64,000 nucleotides of DNA from Brumimicrobium sp. Its GTDB lineage: Bacteria > Bacteroidota > Bacteroidia > Flavobacteriales_D > Crocinitomicaceae. The notes under the pieces were generated by a model. The model did no database searches and was not told the DNA's origin. It saw only the letters and a list, made by a program, of their open reading frames with translations. This document shows, piece by piece, positions 21,329 through 30,448 of this stretch. Both the position numbers and the translations under genes were made by a program. The stretch is from NCBI GenBank assembly GCA_023957385.1, contig JAMLGZ010000001.1:1660923-1724922 (forward strand), in the 5' to 3' direction. The first letter of the stretch is position 1; the number at the start of each line of letters is the position of its first letter.

Positions 21329-22198
21329 ATGAGCAAATACGGAGACATTCAATATTTAATAGACAGACCTGAACCAAGTGAAATCTTCCTTCGGGCAAGA
21401 CATATGGCAGGTGTTCAATTACAAGAACAATTTAGTGCTAACAACGACAAGACTGTCAACTCAAGTTATGACGGTTTCAAATGGATAAAAGCAGAATTGA
21501 CATACCCTTCATTTGACAACCTAACATTTGCTTATAAGAATTCAATTTTTTCAGTTGTCATTGAATTGATAGACGACAAAGGAAGTTCAATGACAAGACA
21601 ACAAAAAGACCGACTTTTGAAAGCTTGCGAAGAAAATAACTTAATTCCTTGCACTTTTAGACTTAAGTTCAGAGAAAAAACGGACAATTTTTTAGGAAAA
21701 CTGATTGATAATAAAGACCAGCTTGACTATGAGTTGACACCATTAGAACAAGGCTGGAACTTGTATGACGTAAAGACAAATCAAAAAGTAAATCCATTAA
21801 ATATTGCAAGTAATGAAAAGACAAGAATGTCAAAATGGGAATTAAGCAACTTTGCAATTCAAATTGTGAGAAATGATTTGGAAAAAGAAGGAAATGAAGT
21901 TTTGTCATTCTGCGACTTACCAGAAGTAAATCCACAAATTTGGTTTAAAAACAAAAAAGGTGAGACAGGTTGGGTAATTGTGAAACACATTAAAAATGAT
22001 AATGACTTGGACTACAGGGAATGGGTAGGTCTTGAAGATAAAAGTCCACAATTGAAACCTTTTGACGGATATTTTGCGTCTGTTCAAATAATTCCTTCAG
22101 TTGGCTGGAATGGAGTAACAGAATTCACTCCTGACTTATACAGAGGTGACGGAATGTATGTTAATTACAAGGGTCTTGAACGAATTTATGTGTCGTAA
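21329..22198 (+). CDS. C1 protein of unknown function (first gene)
   Basis: Start at 21329 (MSKYGDIQYL) is preferred; a GTG at 21296 would lie in the cassette's attachment sequence. The 289-residue soluble protein has no signal peptide or membrane helix. It is rich in charged residues and has short beta-prone parts (WNLYDVKTNQKVNPL, FDGYFASVQIIPSVGWNG). I do not recognise the family. As first gene of the array it is best placed to be expressed from the attI promoter. The second C1 gene starts 27 bp after it. Confidence 0.6.
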   Translation: MSKYGDIQYLIDRPEPSEIFLRARHMAGVQLQEQFSANNDKTVNSSYDGFKWIKAELTYPSFDNLTFAYKNSIFSVVIELIDDKGSSMTRQQKDRLLKACEENNLIPCTFRLKFREKTDNFLGKLIDNKDQLDYELTPLEQGWNLYDVKTNQKVNPLNIASNEKTRMSKWELSNFAIQIVRNDLEKEGNEVLSFCDLPEVNPQIWFKNKKGETGWVIVKHIKNDNDLDYREWVGLEDKSPQLKPFDGYFASVQIIPSVGWNGVTEFTPDLYRGDGMYVNYKGLERIYVS

Positions 22199-22225
22199 AA
22201 AAACAATTAAAATTAAAATATAAAT

Positions 22226-23125
22226 ATGGGATTATTAAACTTTTTTAGAAAACCAAAAAAAACTGAATTGCAAAATACAGTTGATGAGATTTATAAAGAT
22301 TTGTTTCCAAATGGAGAAAAAGATTTAAAAACTGGTATAGACTTTTTATTGCAATTAACAAGCAATAAACTCTCTTATACAGAAGCGAGATTAATATACA
22401 TTAAATCATTTTCTCTTTCTAAGATTTCTAAAGATTTTAGTATTGAAAGATTAACGCAACATTTAAACGGTCAACCAATCAATTATTTTTCAAAAAAACA
22501 GATTGAAGAGTATTTTGTATTTTTAATGAAGCAAAATGGTATAAATGTTCATTTATTGAGTAATGATGAATATTACGAAAAAATGTTTCAGTCTTTACTC
22601 GATGAGTTCAATTTTTTCTATCCAGAAATCGTAACTTTAAATACCTCTTTTGATTTTTTTACAGATAATGGCAAAGTTATAGTCCAAAAAGACAATCAAA
22701 TTGGTTTTATATCCTCTAATTCTTTTAATTGGCTTAGATACGTGTATAAGAATAACGATACATTACATAAAAAAATTATCACTTTATTTTCCGAAAAAAA
22801 TACAGGAAATTATTCTGAGCTTAAATCACAAATTTTAAAACAATTCCGCCATAAAGATAAAGATATAAACGCTTTTTTAGATAATGAAAAAAATACTATA
22901 GAATTATACAAGATACTTTCTGCTTATAATGTATTTATTGATAAATCAGTAAATAGTTTACTAAATGTTTATAAAAAAGATAAAATAAATGTTGAATTAG
23001 AAATTAGACAACTTAATAATAATTATTTACCATCAATACATATAAAAGATGCTTCTAATTTAAGTGTTTATGATATTTGCAGTATTTTTTTGAGAGATGT
23101 TCTTTCAGGGGAAAAGTTGCAATAA
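22226..23125 (+). CDS. C1 protein of unknown function (second gene)
   Basis: A 299-residue Lys/Asn-rich protein starting MGLLNFFRKPKK, without signal peptide. Residues 30-110 are predicted helical (LTSNKLSYTEARLIYIKSFSLSKI), the rest is mixed. No motif known to me. The codon use is very AT-rich, more so than its upstream partner. The stop lies 8 bp before attC1, as typical of cassette genes. It may work with the first C1 gene, but nothing in the sequence proves that. Confidence 0.6.
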   Translation: MGLLNFFRKPKKTELQNTVDEIYKDLFPNGEKDLKTGIDFLLQLTSNKLSYTEARLIYIKSFSLSKISKDFSIERLTQHLNGQPINYFSKKQIEEYFVFLMKQNGINVHLLSNDEYYEKMFQSLLDEFNFFYPEIVTLNTSFDFFTDNGKVIVQKDNQIGFISSNSFNWLRYVYKNNDTLHKKIITLFSEKNTGNYSELKSQILKQFRHKDKDINAFLDNEKNTIELYKILSAYNVFIDKSVNSLLNVYKKDKINVELEIRQLNNNYLPSIHIKDASNLSVYDICSIFLRDVLSGEKLQ

Positions 23126-23132
23126 AACCGAA

Positions 23133-23267
23133 CGCACAACATCAGTTTGGCAAAATGGCGGGTTCAGTGCTAAATTGAACATTCGGAATTCTAATAAACT
23201 TTAGTGCTAAATTGAAAGTTAGTGCTTCGATTTCCGCCACTTCGCCAAGCTGCAAAACGTTATCGGT
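23133..23267 (+). repeat. attC1
   Basis: R'' ACGCACAAC (23133-23141) is the reverse complement of the start of its own cassette C1, GTTGTGCGT at 21293. Inner arms CAGTTTGGC and GCCAAGCTG pair. R' is GTTATCGGT at 23259, which belongs to C2. About 135 bp. Confidence 0.9.
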
Positions 23268-23283
23268 TATTGAATTTAAAACC

Positions 23284-23994
23284 TCACAACATCAATTTCT
23301 TAATCGTATCAAATTCGTCACGAAAGGAATTACTTACCGTAAAATCTTTTTCACTGATGGAAAGACCGTTTGTAGTGTAGGAATCAATTTTTTTAATGTT
23401 GACGACTTGCGAGCGATTAATTTGTAAAAATAAGGACGGTGGAAAATAGTTTTTTATTTTTTTTAAGGTAATTAACGGAATGAGAGGTCTTCGTTGTCCT
23501 TCTAAATATATTTTCACATAATCTCCCATACTCTCTAAATAGATCACCTCTTGCGGTACTATTTTAACCTGTTCGGCTTCTACTTTGATGAAAAAAGGTT
23601 CGATATTTTGTGTCTGACTTCTTTGAAGTTGTATCGCTTTCTTCACCTTTTCCACAATCTCCAGAAAGTCCTTAAAACTAAATGGTTTCAACAAAAAGCC
23701 AATGGAATCAATCTGGTATTCTTTCATCGCATATTGGTTGTAGGCAGTTACGAAAACAACTGCGGGCTTCTCGCTAAATTGGTTAATGATTTTGCTAAAT
23801 TCTATTCCGTTTAAATGGGGCATTTCAATATCTAAAAATACACAGTCCACCTTTGTTTCTCCCAGAAATTGAAGTGCTTCTGAAACCGAGTAAAAAGTGC
23901 CTAGCAATTCAAAATAATCAACTCTTTCAATCGCTTTTTCAATCAATTCTAAAGCTAAGGGTTCATCGTCAATGGCGATACATTTTATTTTCAT
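23284..23994 (-). CDS. LytTR-family response regulator
   Basis: The 236-residue protein has an N-terminal receiver domain (acidic pair Asp9/Asp10 in AIDDEP, phospho-acceptor Asp in VFLDIEMP near 55, Lys in LLKPF near 104) and a C-terminal LytTR DNA-binding domain (about 135-236, VIYLESMGDYVKIYL, LQINRSQVVNIKKI). Such regulators turn on genes after phosphorylation by LytS-type kinases. Its start overlaps the kinase stop by 4 bp. The pair runs against the direction of the array, unusual for cassette genes, so it must carry its own promoter. Confidence 0.9.
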   Translation of the reverse strand: MKIKCIAIDDEPLALELIEKAIERVDYFELLGTFYSVSEALQFLGETKVDCVFLDIEMPHLNGIEFSKIINQFSEKPAVVFVTAYNQYAMKEYQIDSIGFLLKPFSFKDFLEIVEKVKKAIQLQRSQTQNIEPFFIKVEAEQVKIVPQEVIYLESMGDYVKIYLEGQRRPLIPLITLKKIKNYFPPSLFLQINRSQVVNIKKIDSYTTNGLSISEKDFTVSNSFRDEFDTIKKLML

Positions 23995-25043
23995 TTTAAA
24001 TTAATTTTTAAAGTCGTAATATACTTGCCACCTGTTTGAATTTGCTTCAAACTGTAGTTATCTCCATACAAAATATCCAGGCGTTTTTTCGTATTCTCAA
24101 TTCCTATACCTTTTGATTCATCTGTCCTTTCAAACCAATGGTTTTCTGTTTCTAAAACCAAGGTATTTCCCTTTATATACGTACCAATTTTGATAATACA
24201 ACCCTCTTCCGAACTAACCCCGTGTTTGAAACAATTTTCTATAAAAGTAAGCAGCAGCATGGGAGCTATTTTTGCCTCTAAATGAGGTGCAGTAATGGTA
24301 TATTCCAAGCTTACATTAGAAGATAAACGATGAGACATCAATTCTAAATAACTACGAATAAAATTCAATTCGTCATTTAAAGAAACAAAATCCTGATTTT
24401 CCTCATTCATCGCATAACGCATCATTTTGGAAAGTGTTAGGATGGCGTTTTGAGATTTTTCTACGTCTTTATGCGTCAGTGCGTAAATGGTGTTCAGGGT
24501 GTTAAAGAAAAAGTGAGGGTTGATTTGTGCTTTTAAATTACCCAATTCGGCTTTCGCTTTTAATTCTTGTAAAGCCAGTTTTTTACGTTCTTCTAAATTC
24601 CATTTTTTGATTAGAAAATTGGTAAATCCTACTCCCAAAACAATAGCGGTTACAAAGAAAACGTAATAATTGACATAGGACTTGTGTTCCGAAGCAATGA
24701 AGGTTTTTTCCGGATATAAACTATGGTACACTTTCTCTTGTAAATTGAGTGCGATTTCGGTTAAGCTCATCAACCCAATCACACTGCCCGAAATGGCTAA
24801 AAATAAGAAGATATAAGGCAAACTGATGGATTTTTTGACCGTTCTCGGTATCGCAACCCGAATGTTGAAATAATAAGCACCCAATAAAACAATAAAAAAC
24901 ACAAAGTGATAAATATGGTAAGCCACGGGAAGACGTGCAGGATAAAGTAAAGGTATTACAAAAAATAAGACAATGGCTAAAGTTAACCATCCCATAATCT
25001 CTAAACCATAATTTCTAACTGAGAATTGTTTCATTTTGTCCAT
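23991..25043 (-). CDS. LytS/YehU-type sensor histidine kinase
   Basis: The 350-residue membrane kinase has four transmembrane helices in residues 1-150, then the His_kinase domain with phospho-acceptor in QINPHFFFNTLNTI near 178 and a C-terminal ATPase domain (LLLTFIENCFKHGV near 265, GIGIENTKKRL near 320). It should phosphorylate the LytTR regulator encoded with it. The signal it senses is not shown. Both genes lie reversed in cassette C2; upstream on the other strand is the small membrane-protein gene 25185-25637, which may be its target. Confidence 0.9.
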   Translation of the reverse strand: MDKMKQFSVRNYGLEIMGWLTLAIVLFFVIPLLYPARLPVAYHIYHFVFFIVLLGAYYFNIRVAIPRTVKKSISLPYIFLFLAISGSVIGLMSLTEIALNLQEKVYHSLYPEKTFIASEHKSYVNYYVFFVTAIVLGVGFTNFLIKKWNLEERKKLALQELKAKAELGNLKAQINPHFFFNTLNTIYALTHKDVEKSQNAILTLSKMMRYAMNEENQDFVSLNDELNFIRSYLELMSHRLSSNVSLEYTITAPHLEAKIAPMLLLTFIENCFKHGVSSEEGCIIKIGTYIKGNTLVLETENHWFERTDESKGIGIENTKKRLDILYGDNYSLKQIQTGGKYITTLKINLK

Positions 25044-25184
25044 CAGAATTATTTACAAAGTAAACTGTTATTATAAAATCAAAAAATTAAATCATCGAGA
25101 AAAACTCTCACTTCACCGAATAAATTTTAAAATGCAAAATATTAGAACCAATTTTGACGTGTAATAATTAATAAAACTAAAAAT

Positions 25185-25637
25185 ATGAATGTAGCCATTA
25201 TCATTATGACCCTTGTTCTGATTATCACTCTTTTTTCGCCATTTGGAGTTTATTATGGTATAAAATTAGCCAAGAAAAAAGACTATCAATCCCATCGTAA
25301 AATTCAGAACATTATCTTTATTGTCTGTGTGGTGGGCGTTTTGGCTTTGGAAGGACTTATTAATTCTGCTGGTGGCTCTGGAAGCATCGCATCCGAAAGT
25401 GTGTATTACGATACTAAATTTTTTAAATACACCTTATTTTCTCATATTATTGTTGCTTTGTTGACTTATTTAATTTGGTTTGTTTTAATCGTTATTTCCA
25501 ACATCGGCTACCGCAAAAGTCTTCCCGGCAAATTGTCTAAATTTCATAAGAAAACAGGTATTCTTACTTTCGGAGGACTTGTATATACAGCGGTAACAGC
25601 ATTGATTGTCTATGTGATGAGTTTGAATTTAATTTAA
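25185..25637 (+). CDS. Four-helix membrane protein (DUF420-like)
   Basis: A 150-residue integral membrane protein with four predicted helices (about 3-24, 42-60, 80-103 and 122-145) and conserved-looking His residues between them (SHRKIQN near 36, HIIVALLTY near 88, FHKKTGIL near 118). This layout resembles DUF420/YozB-like proteins, a family that may bind haem or metal; the match is weak. It is divergent from the LytS gene in the same cassette, so regulation by that two-component pair is plausible. Confidence 0.55.
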   Translation: MNVAIIIMTLVLIITLFSPFGVYYGIKLAKKKDYQSHRKIQNIIFIVCVVGVLALEGLINSAGGSGSIASESVYYDTKFFKYTLFSHIIVALLTYLIWFVLIVISNIGYRKSLPGKLSKFHKKTGILTFGGLVYTAVTALIVYVMSLNLI

Positions 25638-25650
25638 AGAACTACAACAA

Positions 25651-25786
25651 ACCGATAACAAACGGTTTGCCAAAAGCGGCAATAACTACTTCGATTTAAA
25701 GATTTATGTTAAATTTGTAGTTCTTGCTTCGGGCGAAAATTTTACGTTAAAATGCCGCCTTCGGCAAGCCGTAAACCGTTAGCACC
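25651..25786 (+). repeat. attC2
   Basis: R'' ACCGATAAC (25651) is the reverse complement of the C2 start GTTATCGGT at 23259. Inner arms GGTTTGCC and GGCAAGCC, plus GCGGCA and TGCCGC, pair. R' GTTAGCACC at 25778 belongs to C3. Same sub-type as attC5, attC10 and attC11. Confidence 0.93.
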
Positions 25787-25817
25787 AATATTAACAGACG
25801 ACACGATATCGACAGAA

Positions 25818-26435
25818 GTGACTGAAATAAAATCAAATATCAAAACGACCATATTTCAAGCGAAAAAACTTTTTGACGAAGGCTATGAATTGGCGTTTCA
25901 GACAAAAAAGAAATTAAAACCTTGGGACAAAATTTTTGACTTGTGGAAAACCGCAGCTCTGGCAGGACATACAAGAGCACAATTCTATTTGGGAACTTGT
26001 TATGACTTTGGAAATGGTGTTGACAAAGACGTTTCAGAAGCATTTAATTGGTATTTGAAAGCTGCAAAAAAAGGAAAAATGGAAGCTCAATATAACATTG
26101 GCTTTTTTTACAAAGAAGGTGAATTAGTAAAACAAGATTATAAAAAAGCAGTTCATTGGTATTCACTTGCGGCAATTCAGGGTGACACTGAAGCTCAAAG
26201 GGATTTAGGTTATTGTTACTTTTATGGACAAGGTATAAAACAGGACCTTTCAAAAGCAATTTATTGGTATAAAAAGGCTGCTGGCAAAAATGATGACAAA
26301 GCTCTTTACAACTTAGGTTTGTGTTATGAATTTGGAGACGGAGTGACGAAATCAATTCGTTGGGCAAGACATTATTATTTAAAAGCGAGTAAACTTGGAC
26401 ACAGAAGAGCAACTAATAAGTTAAAGAAGTTATGA
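25818..26435 (+). CDS. Sel1-repeat (TPR-like) protein
   Basis: At least four Sel1-like repeats of 36 residues run from about residue 30 to the end (GHTRAQFYLGTCYDFGNG, GKMEAQYNIGFFYKEGE, GDTEAQRDLGYCYFYGQG, NDDKALYNLGLCYEFGDG), ending in a basic tail. Sel1 repeats form alpha-solenoids for protein binding, often in signalling or stress. No signal peptide. The start is uncertain: the cassette has no ATG early in this frame; GTG at 25818 lies inside it, while the longer reading would start at ATG 25752 within attC2 of the previous cassette. Confidence 0.75.
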   Translation: MTEIKSNIKTTIFQAKKLFDEGYELAFQTKKKLKPWDKIFDLWKTAALAGHTRAQFYLGTCYDFGNGVDKDVSEAFNWYLKAAKKGKMEAQYNIGFFYKEGELVKQDYKKAVHWYSLAAIQGDTEAQRDLGYCYFYGQGIKQDLSKAIYWYKKAAGKNDDKALYNLGLCYEFGDGVTKSIRWARHYYLKASKLGHRRATNKLKKL

Positions 26436-26455
26436 CAGTGGACAGAAGAAATACT

Positions 26456-26591
26456 GGTGCTAACAGCACCTACCCAAAAGGCGGGGTTTCGTGTTCCAAA
26501 GATAGTTTGGTGGTTAATCAAACATTAGATTTTCAAATCAAGTTTTGTGGTAAAAATCCCGCCCTTCGGGTAGCTGCAAACCGTTATGCGG
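26456..26591 (+). repeat. attC3
   Basis: R'' GGTGCTAAC (26456) is the reverse complement of the C3 start GTTAGCACC at 25778. Inner arms GCACCTACCC and GGGTAGCTGC pair, and GGCGGG pairs with CCCGCC. R' GTTATGCGG at 26583 belongs to C4. Confidence 0.92.
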
Positions 26592-26649
26592 CAGCTTAAA
26601 AGACGACACCAAACCAGAAAAATCATCTTGACAACCACCCGACTTTGAA

Positions 26650-27450
26650 CTACGAAGGATGAAATTTTTCAGGGACAACTTCCAGCATTTCCAAAAAACA
26701 GTTTACCCATTGACTTGGAGACAAACAAACAATTTGAGCATTAAGGTTTAAACCGAATTTTTCCGAAATTGACCTGACCTGACTTTTCCTGAAAATCGAC
26801 TTTAAAGCTGTTTTTACAGATAAATCAGGTTTCTCTAACAGACAGGAAATAAATGCTAAGTATTTGGCTTTAAACTTAAAATCAAAAAATAACTGTTTTC
26901 TTTTAATGTTTAACAGGGCTGATTTGACAGTTGGCGGTGGAAAGAAACTTTCAGGACCTACCTCATAGACAAGTTTCAAATCAAAAAAAGTATGATAGAA
27001 AACGGTATATGGATTGTAAAGCTTCCTCGAAAATAACTTTTGTGTAGGTTCTAACTGAAGGACAATGGAACCTCCCAGAAAATTTCCAAGACTCTCAAAC
27101 ATCAGGATTTTGAAAATATCGGAAGTAATGCCATAAGGAATATTTGACACCACTTTGAAAGGAAATTTCGGAACTGCAAAATTCCTAAAATCACAACCGA
27201 CAACTTGAACATTTCGGGCATCAGAAAATAATTTTCGTAAATGTTCAACCAAAGCTGTGTCGTTTTCAATAGCAACAACATTGTTGGCGATTTTTAATAA
27301 ATGAACAGTAAGAAACCCCTTGCCTGCCCCAATATCTAAAACCGTATCCTGATTACTTATATTTGCTTGTCTTATTGCATCTTTTATTAGCACTTTATCA
27401 ATAGTAAAGTGCTGACCCGTAAAACGAACGGGCAATTTCTTTTTTGTCAT
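26650..27450 (-). CDS. erm(F): 23S rRNA (adenine-2058-N6)-methyltransferase Erm(F)
   Basis: This 266-residue protein matches, as far as I can recall the sequence, the Erm(F) macrolide-lincosamide-streptogramin B resistance enzyme almost throughout. It differs at only a few sites, for example SFFPPP, RKQLFF, SCLLEK and WVNCFL. It methylates A2058 of 23S rRNA and blocks drug binding. SAM motif LDIGAGKGFLTVHL at about 39-52 and the catalytic NIPYGI near 104 are present, and length is full. It lies reversed in cassette C4, with about 300 bp before attC4 to hold its promoter. Erm(F) is known mainly from Bacteroidota transposons such as Tn4351; here no such transposon flanks it. Confidence 0.95.
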   Translation of the reverse strand: MTKKKLPVRFTGQHFTIDKVLIKDAIRQANISNQDTVLDIGAGKGFLTVHLLKIANNVVAIENDTALVEHLRKLFSDARNVQVVGCDFRNFAVPKFPFKVVSNIPYGITSDIFKILMFESLGNFLGGSIVLQLEPTQKLFSRKLYNPYTVFYHTFFDLKLVYEVGPESFFPPPTVKSALLNIKRKQLFFDFKFKAKYLAFISCLLEKPDLSVKTALKSIFRKSQVRSISEKFGLNLNAQIVCLSPSQWVNCFLEMLEVVPEKFHPS

Positions 27451-27743
27451 TAGTAACTTCTTACAGGTGAATACTTGAATTCAAATCGTGGAGAAGTGAA
27501 TAGACAGTATTACCCGACAGAGCAACTATGACAACGTAACGCCTTTACAAAAAAGTCGGTACACGAAACCCATAGACTAATTGTCTTGACCTAAAAGAGA
27601 TTGGAATTTTCAGGACTGCCTATCACTTAGATAGAAGTCCAAGGTCTGCTGAAATACATAATTCAAAAATTGAAATTGCTTGACTGCAAATTTAGTAACT
27701 TTGCTTGACAAATTAACGAGAAAGAAGAGAAAATGAAAACCGA
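27451..27743 (-). promoter_or_regulatory. Upstream region of erm(F)
   Basis: About 290 bp without a gene. On the minus strand TAAATTTG (plus 27686-27693) fits the Bacteroidota -7 box, with TTTG 14 bp before it, closer than usual. On the plus strand TAACTTTG (27696-27703) also fits and would read through attC4 into C5. No leader peptide for induction was recognised. Confidence 0.35.
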
Positions 27744-27880
27744 CCGCATAACATCACCTATACGCAAGCAGGGGTTTCGTGCTTCGTAGGACAGTTAAGT
27801 GGTAAATTTAAAGTTCAGTTCTTCGTAGGAAGTTCAGTGGTTAAAATCCCTGCCTGCGTATAGCTGAGAACCGTTGGCAG
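27744..27880 (+). repeat. attC4
   Basis: R'' CCGCATAAC (27744) is the reverse complement of the C4 start GTTATGCGG at 26583. Arms CTATACGCAAGCAGGG and CCCTGCCTGCGTATAG pair. R' GTTGGCAG at 27873 belongs to C5. Nearly identical to attC18. Confidence 0.93.
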
Positions 27881-27965
27881 CAAGGCTAACGGAATCGGCA
27901 AGAATAAACATTATGCCATAAATTAAAGTCCGTTTTGACTTGTTGCCGTAAATCGGTAACGGCAA

Positions 27966-29132
27966 ATGGCGGACAAAAAAGCAAAAAACAGTAATTTAAC
28001 AAAGGCGAAAAATGCAAAAAATGATGAGTTCTATACTCAATATCATGACATCGAAAAAGAAATAAATGCATATCTTGACTATGATGCAAATATATTTCGT
28101 GGTAAAACAATCTTATTACCTTGCGATGACCCTGAATGGAGCAATTTTACAAAATACTTCGCTCAAAATTTTGAGAATTTTGGAATAAAAAAATTGATTA
28201 GCACAAGCTACGCACCCGATAGCAAAAAATATAAAGGTGGATATCAACCAACCCTATTTGAGACTTCTGACCCAAAATTTGACGAAAAGAAAACAATTAC
28301 AAAAGGAAAAATATTTACACTTACTCACGATAAAACAGGAGATGGAATAATTGATATAGACGATTTAGAATGGAGCTATTTAAAAGGAGATGGCGATTTT
28401 AACAGTAAAGAGATTATTAAACTAAGAGACGAAGCTGATATCATTATAACTAATCCTCCCTTTTCTCTTTTTCGAGATTTTTTTGCGTGGATTGTTGAAG
28501 CTGAAAAGAAGTTCCTAATTATAGGAAATATCAATGCAATCACATATCGAGAGTTATTCCCTTTTATTCAACAAAATAAAGTATGGCTGGGTGCGACTAA
28601 TTTTAATACTGGAATGTATTTTAGAGTACCCAAAGATTTTAAATATGCTAAATCATATAAATTTGAGAAAGAGCAAAATGGGGAAAAAGTAAATCGTGTT
28701 CCTGGTGTTTGTTGGTTTACCAATATCGACCATGGAAGACGTCATCAACCTTTGCCTTTAATGACTATGAATGATAATTTAAGGTATAGTAAGCACAAAG
28801 AAATTAAGGGAAAAGAATATAGGAAATATGACAATTATGACGCCATTGATGTGCCATTTACGGACTCTATTCCAAGTGATTATGATGGAGTTATGGGTGT
28901 CCCTATCACTTTTATAGATAAATATTGTCCTGAGCAATTTGAAATTATTTGGAGAGGGGGAGATATTGAATGGGCTGAAAATGAGTGTGATTTTTTCACA
29001 CCTCCAAATATCGAGAGGGCTACTGAATATAAGAAACAGGATAAAACTTGGAGGATACAAAATCCCTATCTATTAACAAATGGAAAAGTAAAAACAGTTT
29101 ATCAACGAATTTTAATCAAAGCAAAAAGATGA
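27966..29132 (+). CDS. EcoRI-type adenine-specific DNA methyltransferase
   Basis: The 388-residue protein resembles M.EcoRI: an N-terminal segment [36 protein letters not shown] near 53, and the catalytic motif [11 protein letters not shown] near 160. These enzymes transfer a methyl group to the N6 of adenine. It is first of three genes in cassette C5. Its stop overlaps the start of the DUF262-HNH gene (ATGA), so the two are coupled like a modification-nuclease pair, although no EcoRI-type endonuclease is present. Target sequence unknown. Confidence 0.88.
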   Translation: MADKKAKNSNLTKAKNAKNDEFYTQYHDIEKEINAYLDYDANIFRGKTILLPCDDPEWSNFTKYFAQNFENFGIKKLISTSYAPDSKKYKGGYQPTLFETSDPKFDEKKTITKGKIFTLTHDKTGDGIIDIDDLEWSYLKGDGDFNSKEIIKLRDEADIIITNPPFSLFRDFFAWIVEAEKKFLIIGNINAITYRELFPFIQQNKVWLGATNFNTGMYFRVPKDFKYAKSYKFEKEQNGEKVNRVPGVCWFTNIDHGRRHQPLPLMTMNDNLRYSKHKEIKGKEYRKYDNYDAIDVPFTDSIPSDYDGVMGVPITFIDKYCPEQFEIIWRGGDIEWAENECDFFTPPNIERATEYKKQDKTWRIQNPYLLTNGKVKTVYQRILIKAKR

Positions 29133-30292
29133 AAACAATATTACGAACAGAAATAACTATTAAAGACATTTGTGATGGATTCGTTTACAACGAATTGGAA
29201 GGAAAAGGACTTTTTGGATTGTCGGGAAAGCTAACGATACAACCCGAATATCAACGAAATTATATTTACGCAGACGGAAAGCGTGATGTTGCCGTAATCG
29301 AGTCAATTTTGAAAGGTTATCCACTTGGTTTAATCTATTTCAACAAAGTAAGTGATGATAATTTTGAGGTTTTGGACGGACAACAGAGAATTACAAGCTT
29401 TGGACGATATGTAACTGGAAAATTTGCTATTATTGATGATAATGGTTATCCTCATTATTTCGATAAGTTACCAAAAGATAAACAGCAAATTATTTTAGAA
29501 ACTAAGCTTTTAATATACGAATGCGAAGGAACAGAAACCGAAATCAAAGAATGGTTTAGAACTATCAATATTGCTGGAGTTCCATTAAACAACCAAGAAC
29601 TTTTAAACGCTGTTTATTCTGGTCCTTTCGTAACACTTGGGAAAGAAGAGTTTTCAAATTCTCAAAACGCCTATATTCAAAAATGGAGTGCTTATGTTTC
29701 GGGAAATGCTAATCGTCAAGACTTTTTAGAACGTGCGTTGGAATGGGTAAGCAAAGAAAACGTAGGCGATTATATGAGCCGACACCGTTTTGATGATAAC
29801 ATAAACGAACTCAAAAACTACTTTAATAGCGTGATTGATTGGATTTCGGCAGTTTTTACGGACGTTGAAACCGAAATGCGAGGTTTAGAATGGGGAAGAT
29901 TGTATGAAACGTACAGAAAACAGCCTTACAATCCTCAAAAAGTTTCCGAACAAGTTCGGGAACTTTACGCTGACCCTTATGTAAAAAATAGACGTGGAGT
30001 TTTTGAATTTATTTTGGGCGGTTCCACCGCCACACAACTTTTAGATGTTCGAGTTTTTGACGAAGCAACCAAAAAAGCCGTTTACACAAAACAAACTGCT
30101 GAAGCGGAAGAAAAAGGAATTTCAAACTGTTCACTTTGTGCCATCGGACACGATTCTAATAAAACCAAAATTTGGAATCTAAAAGATATGGATGCCGACC
30201 ACGTTACAGCGTGGAGTAAAGGCGGTGCAACTGATATTAAAAACTGCGAAATGTTGTGTAAAACACATAATCGAGCGAAAGGGAATAGGTAA
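29129..30292 (+). CDS. DUF262 (ParB-like) and HNH nuclease protein
   Basis: Start 29129 overlaps the methylase stop; a TTG start further upstream lies inside the methylase gene and is rejected. The product, about 387 residues, has a DUF262 domain with [10 protein letters not shown] near 37 and the DGQQR motif near 87, then a C-terminal HNH nuclease with CSLC near 335 and [12 protein letters not shown] ... CKTHNRAKG near 360-387. Proteins of this kind (GmrSD-like) cut foreign DNA using NTP. Next to an adenine methylase it probably serves as the restriction part, an inference. Confidence 0.85.
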   Translation: MKTILRTEITIKDICDGFVYNELEGKGLFGLSGKLTIQPEYQRNYIYADGKRDVAVIESILKGYPLGLIYFNKVSDDNFEVLDGQQRITSFGRYVTGKFAIIDDNGYPHYFDKLPKDKQQIILETKLLIYECEGTETEIKEWFRTINIAGVPLNNQELLNAVYSGPFVTLGKEEFSNSQNAYIQKWSAYVSGNANRQDFLERALEWVSKENVGDYMSRHRFDDNINELKNYFNSVIDWISAVFTDVETEMRGLEWGRLYETYRKQPYNPQKVSEQVRELYADPYVKNRRGVFEFILGGSTATQLLDVRVFDEATKKAVYTKQTAEAEEKGISNCSLCAIGHDSNKTKIWNLKDMDADHVTAWSKGGATDIKNCEMLCKTHNRAKGNR

Positions 30293-30448
30293 TGAATAGT
30301 ACAAAACTGTCAAGTGTTGTGTCGAGAAGATAATCGGAGGAAATTGGGGAAATAATTATTTTAATTTTTTATCTAACTTTATCCAATGTTATAAACATAT
30401 TGAATATTTTTTTAATTTTTGTTAACAATAAGAAACTAAAGTGCCAAA

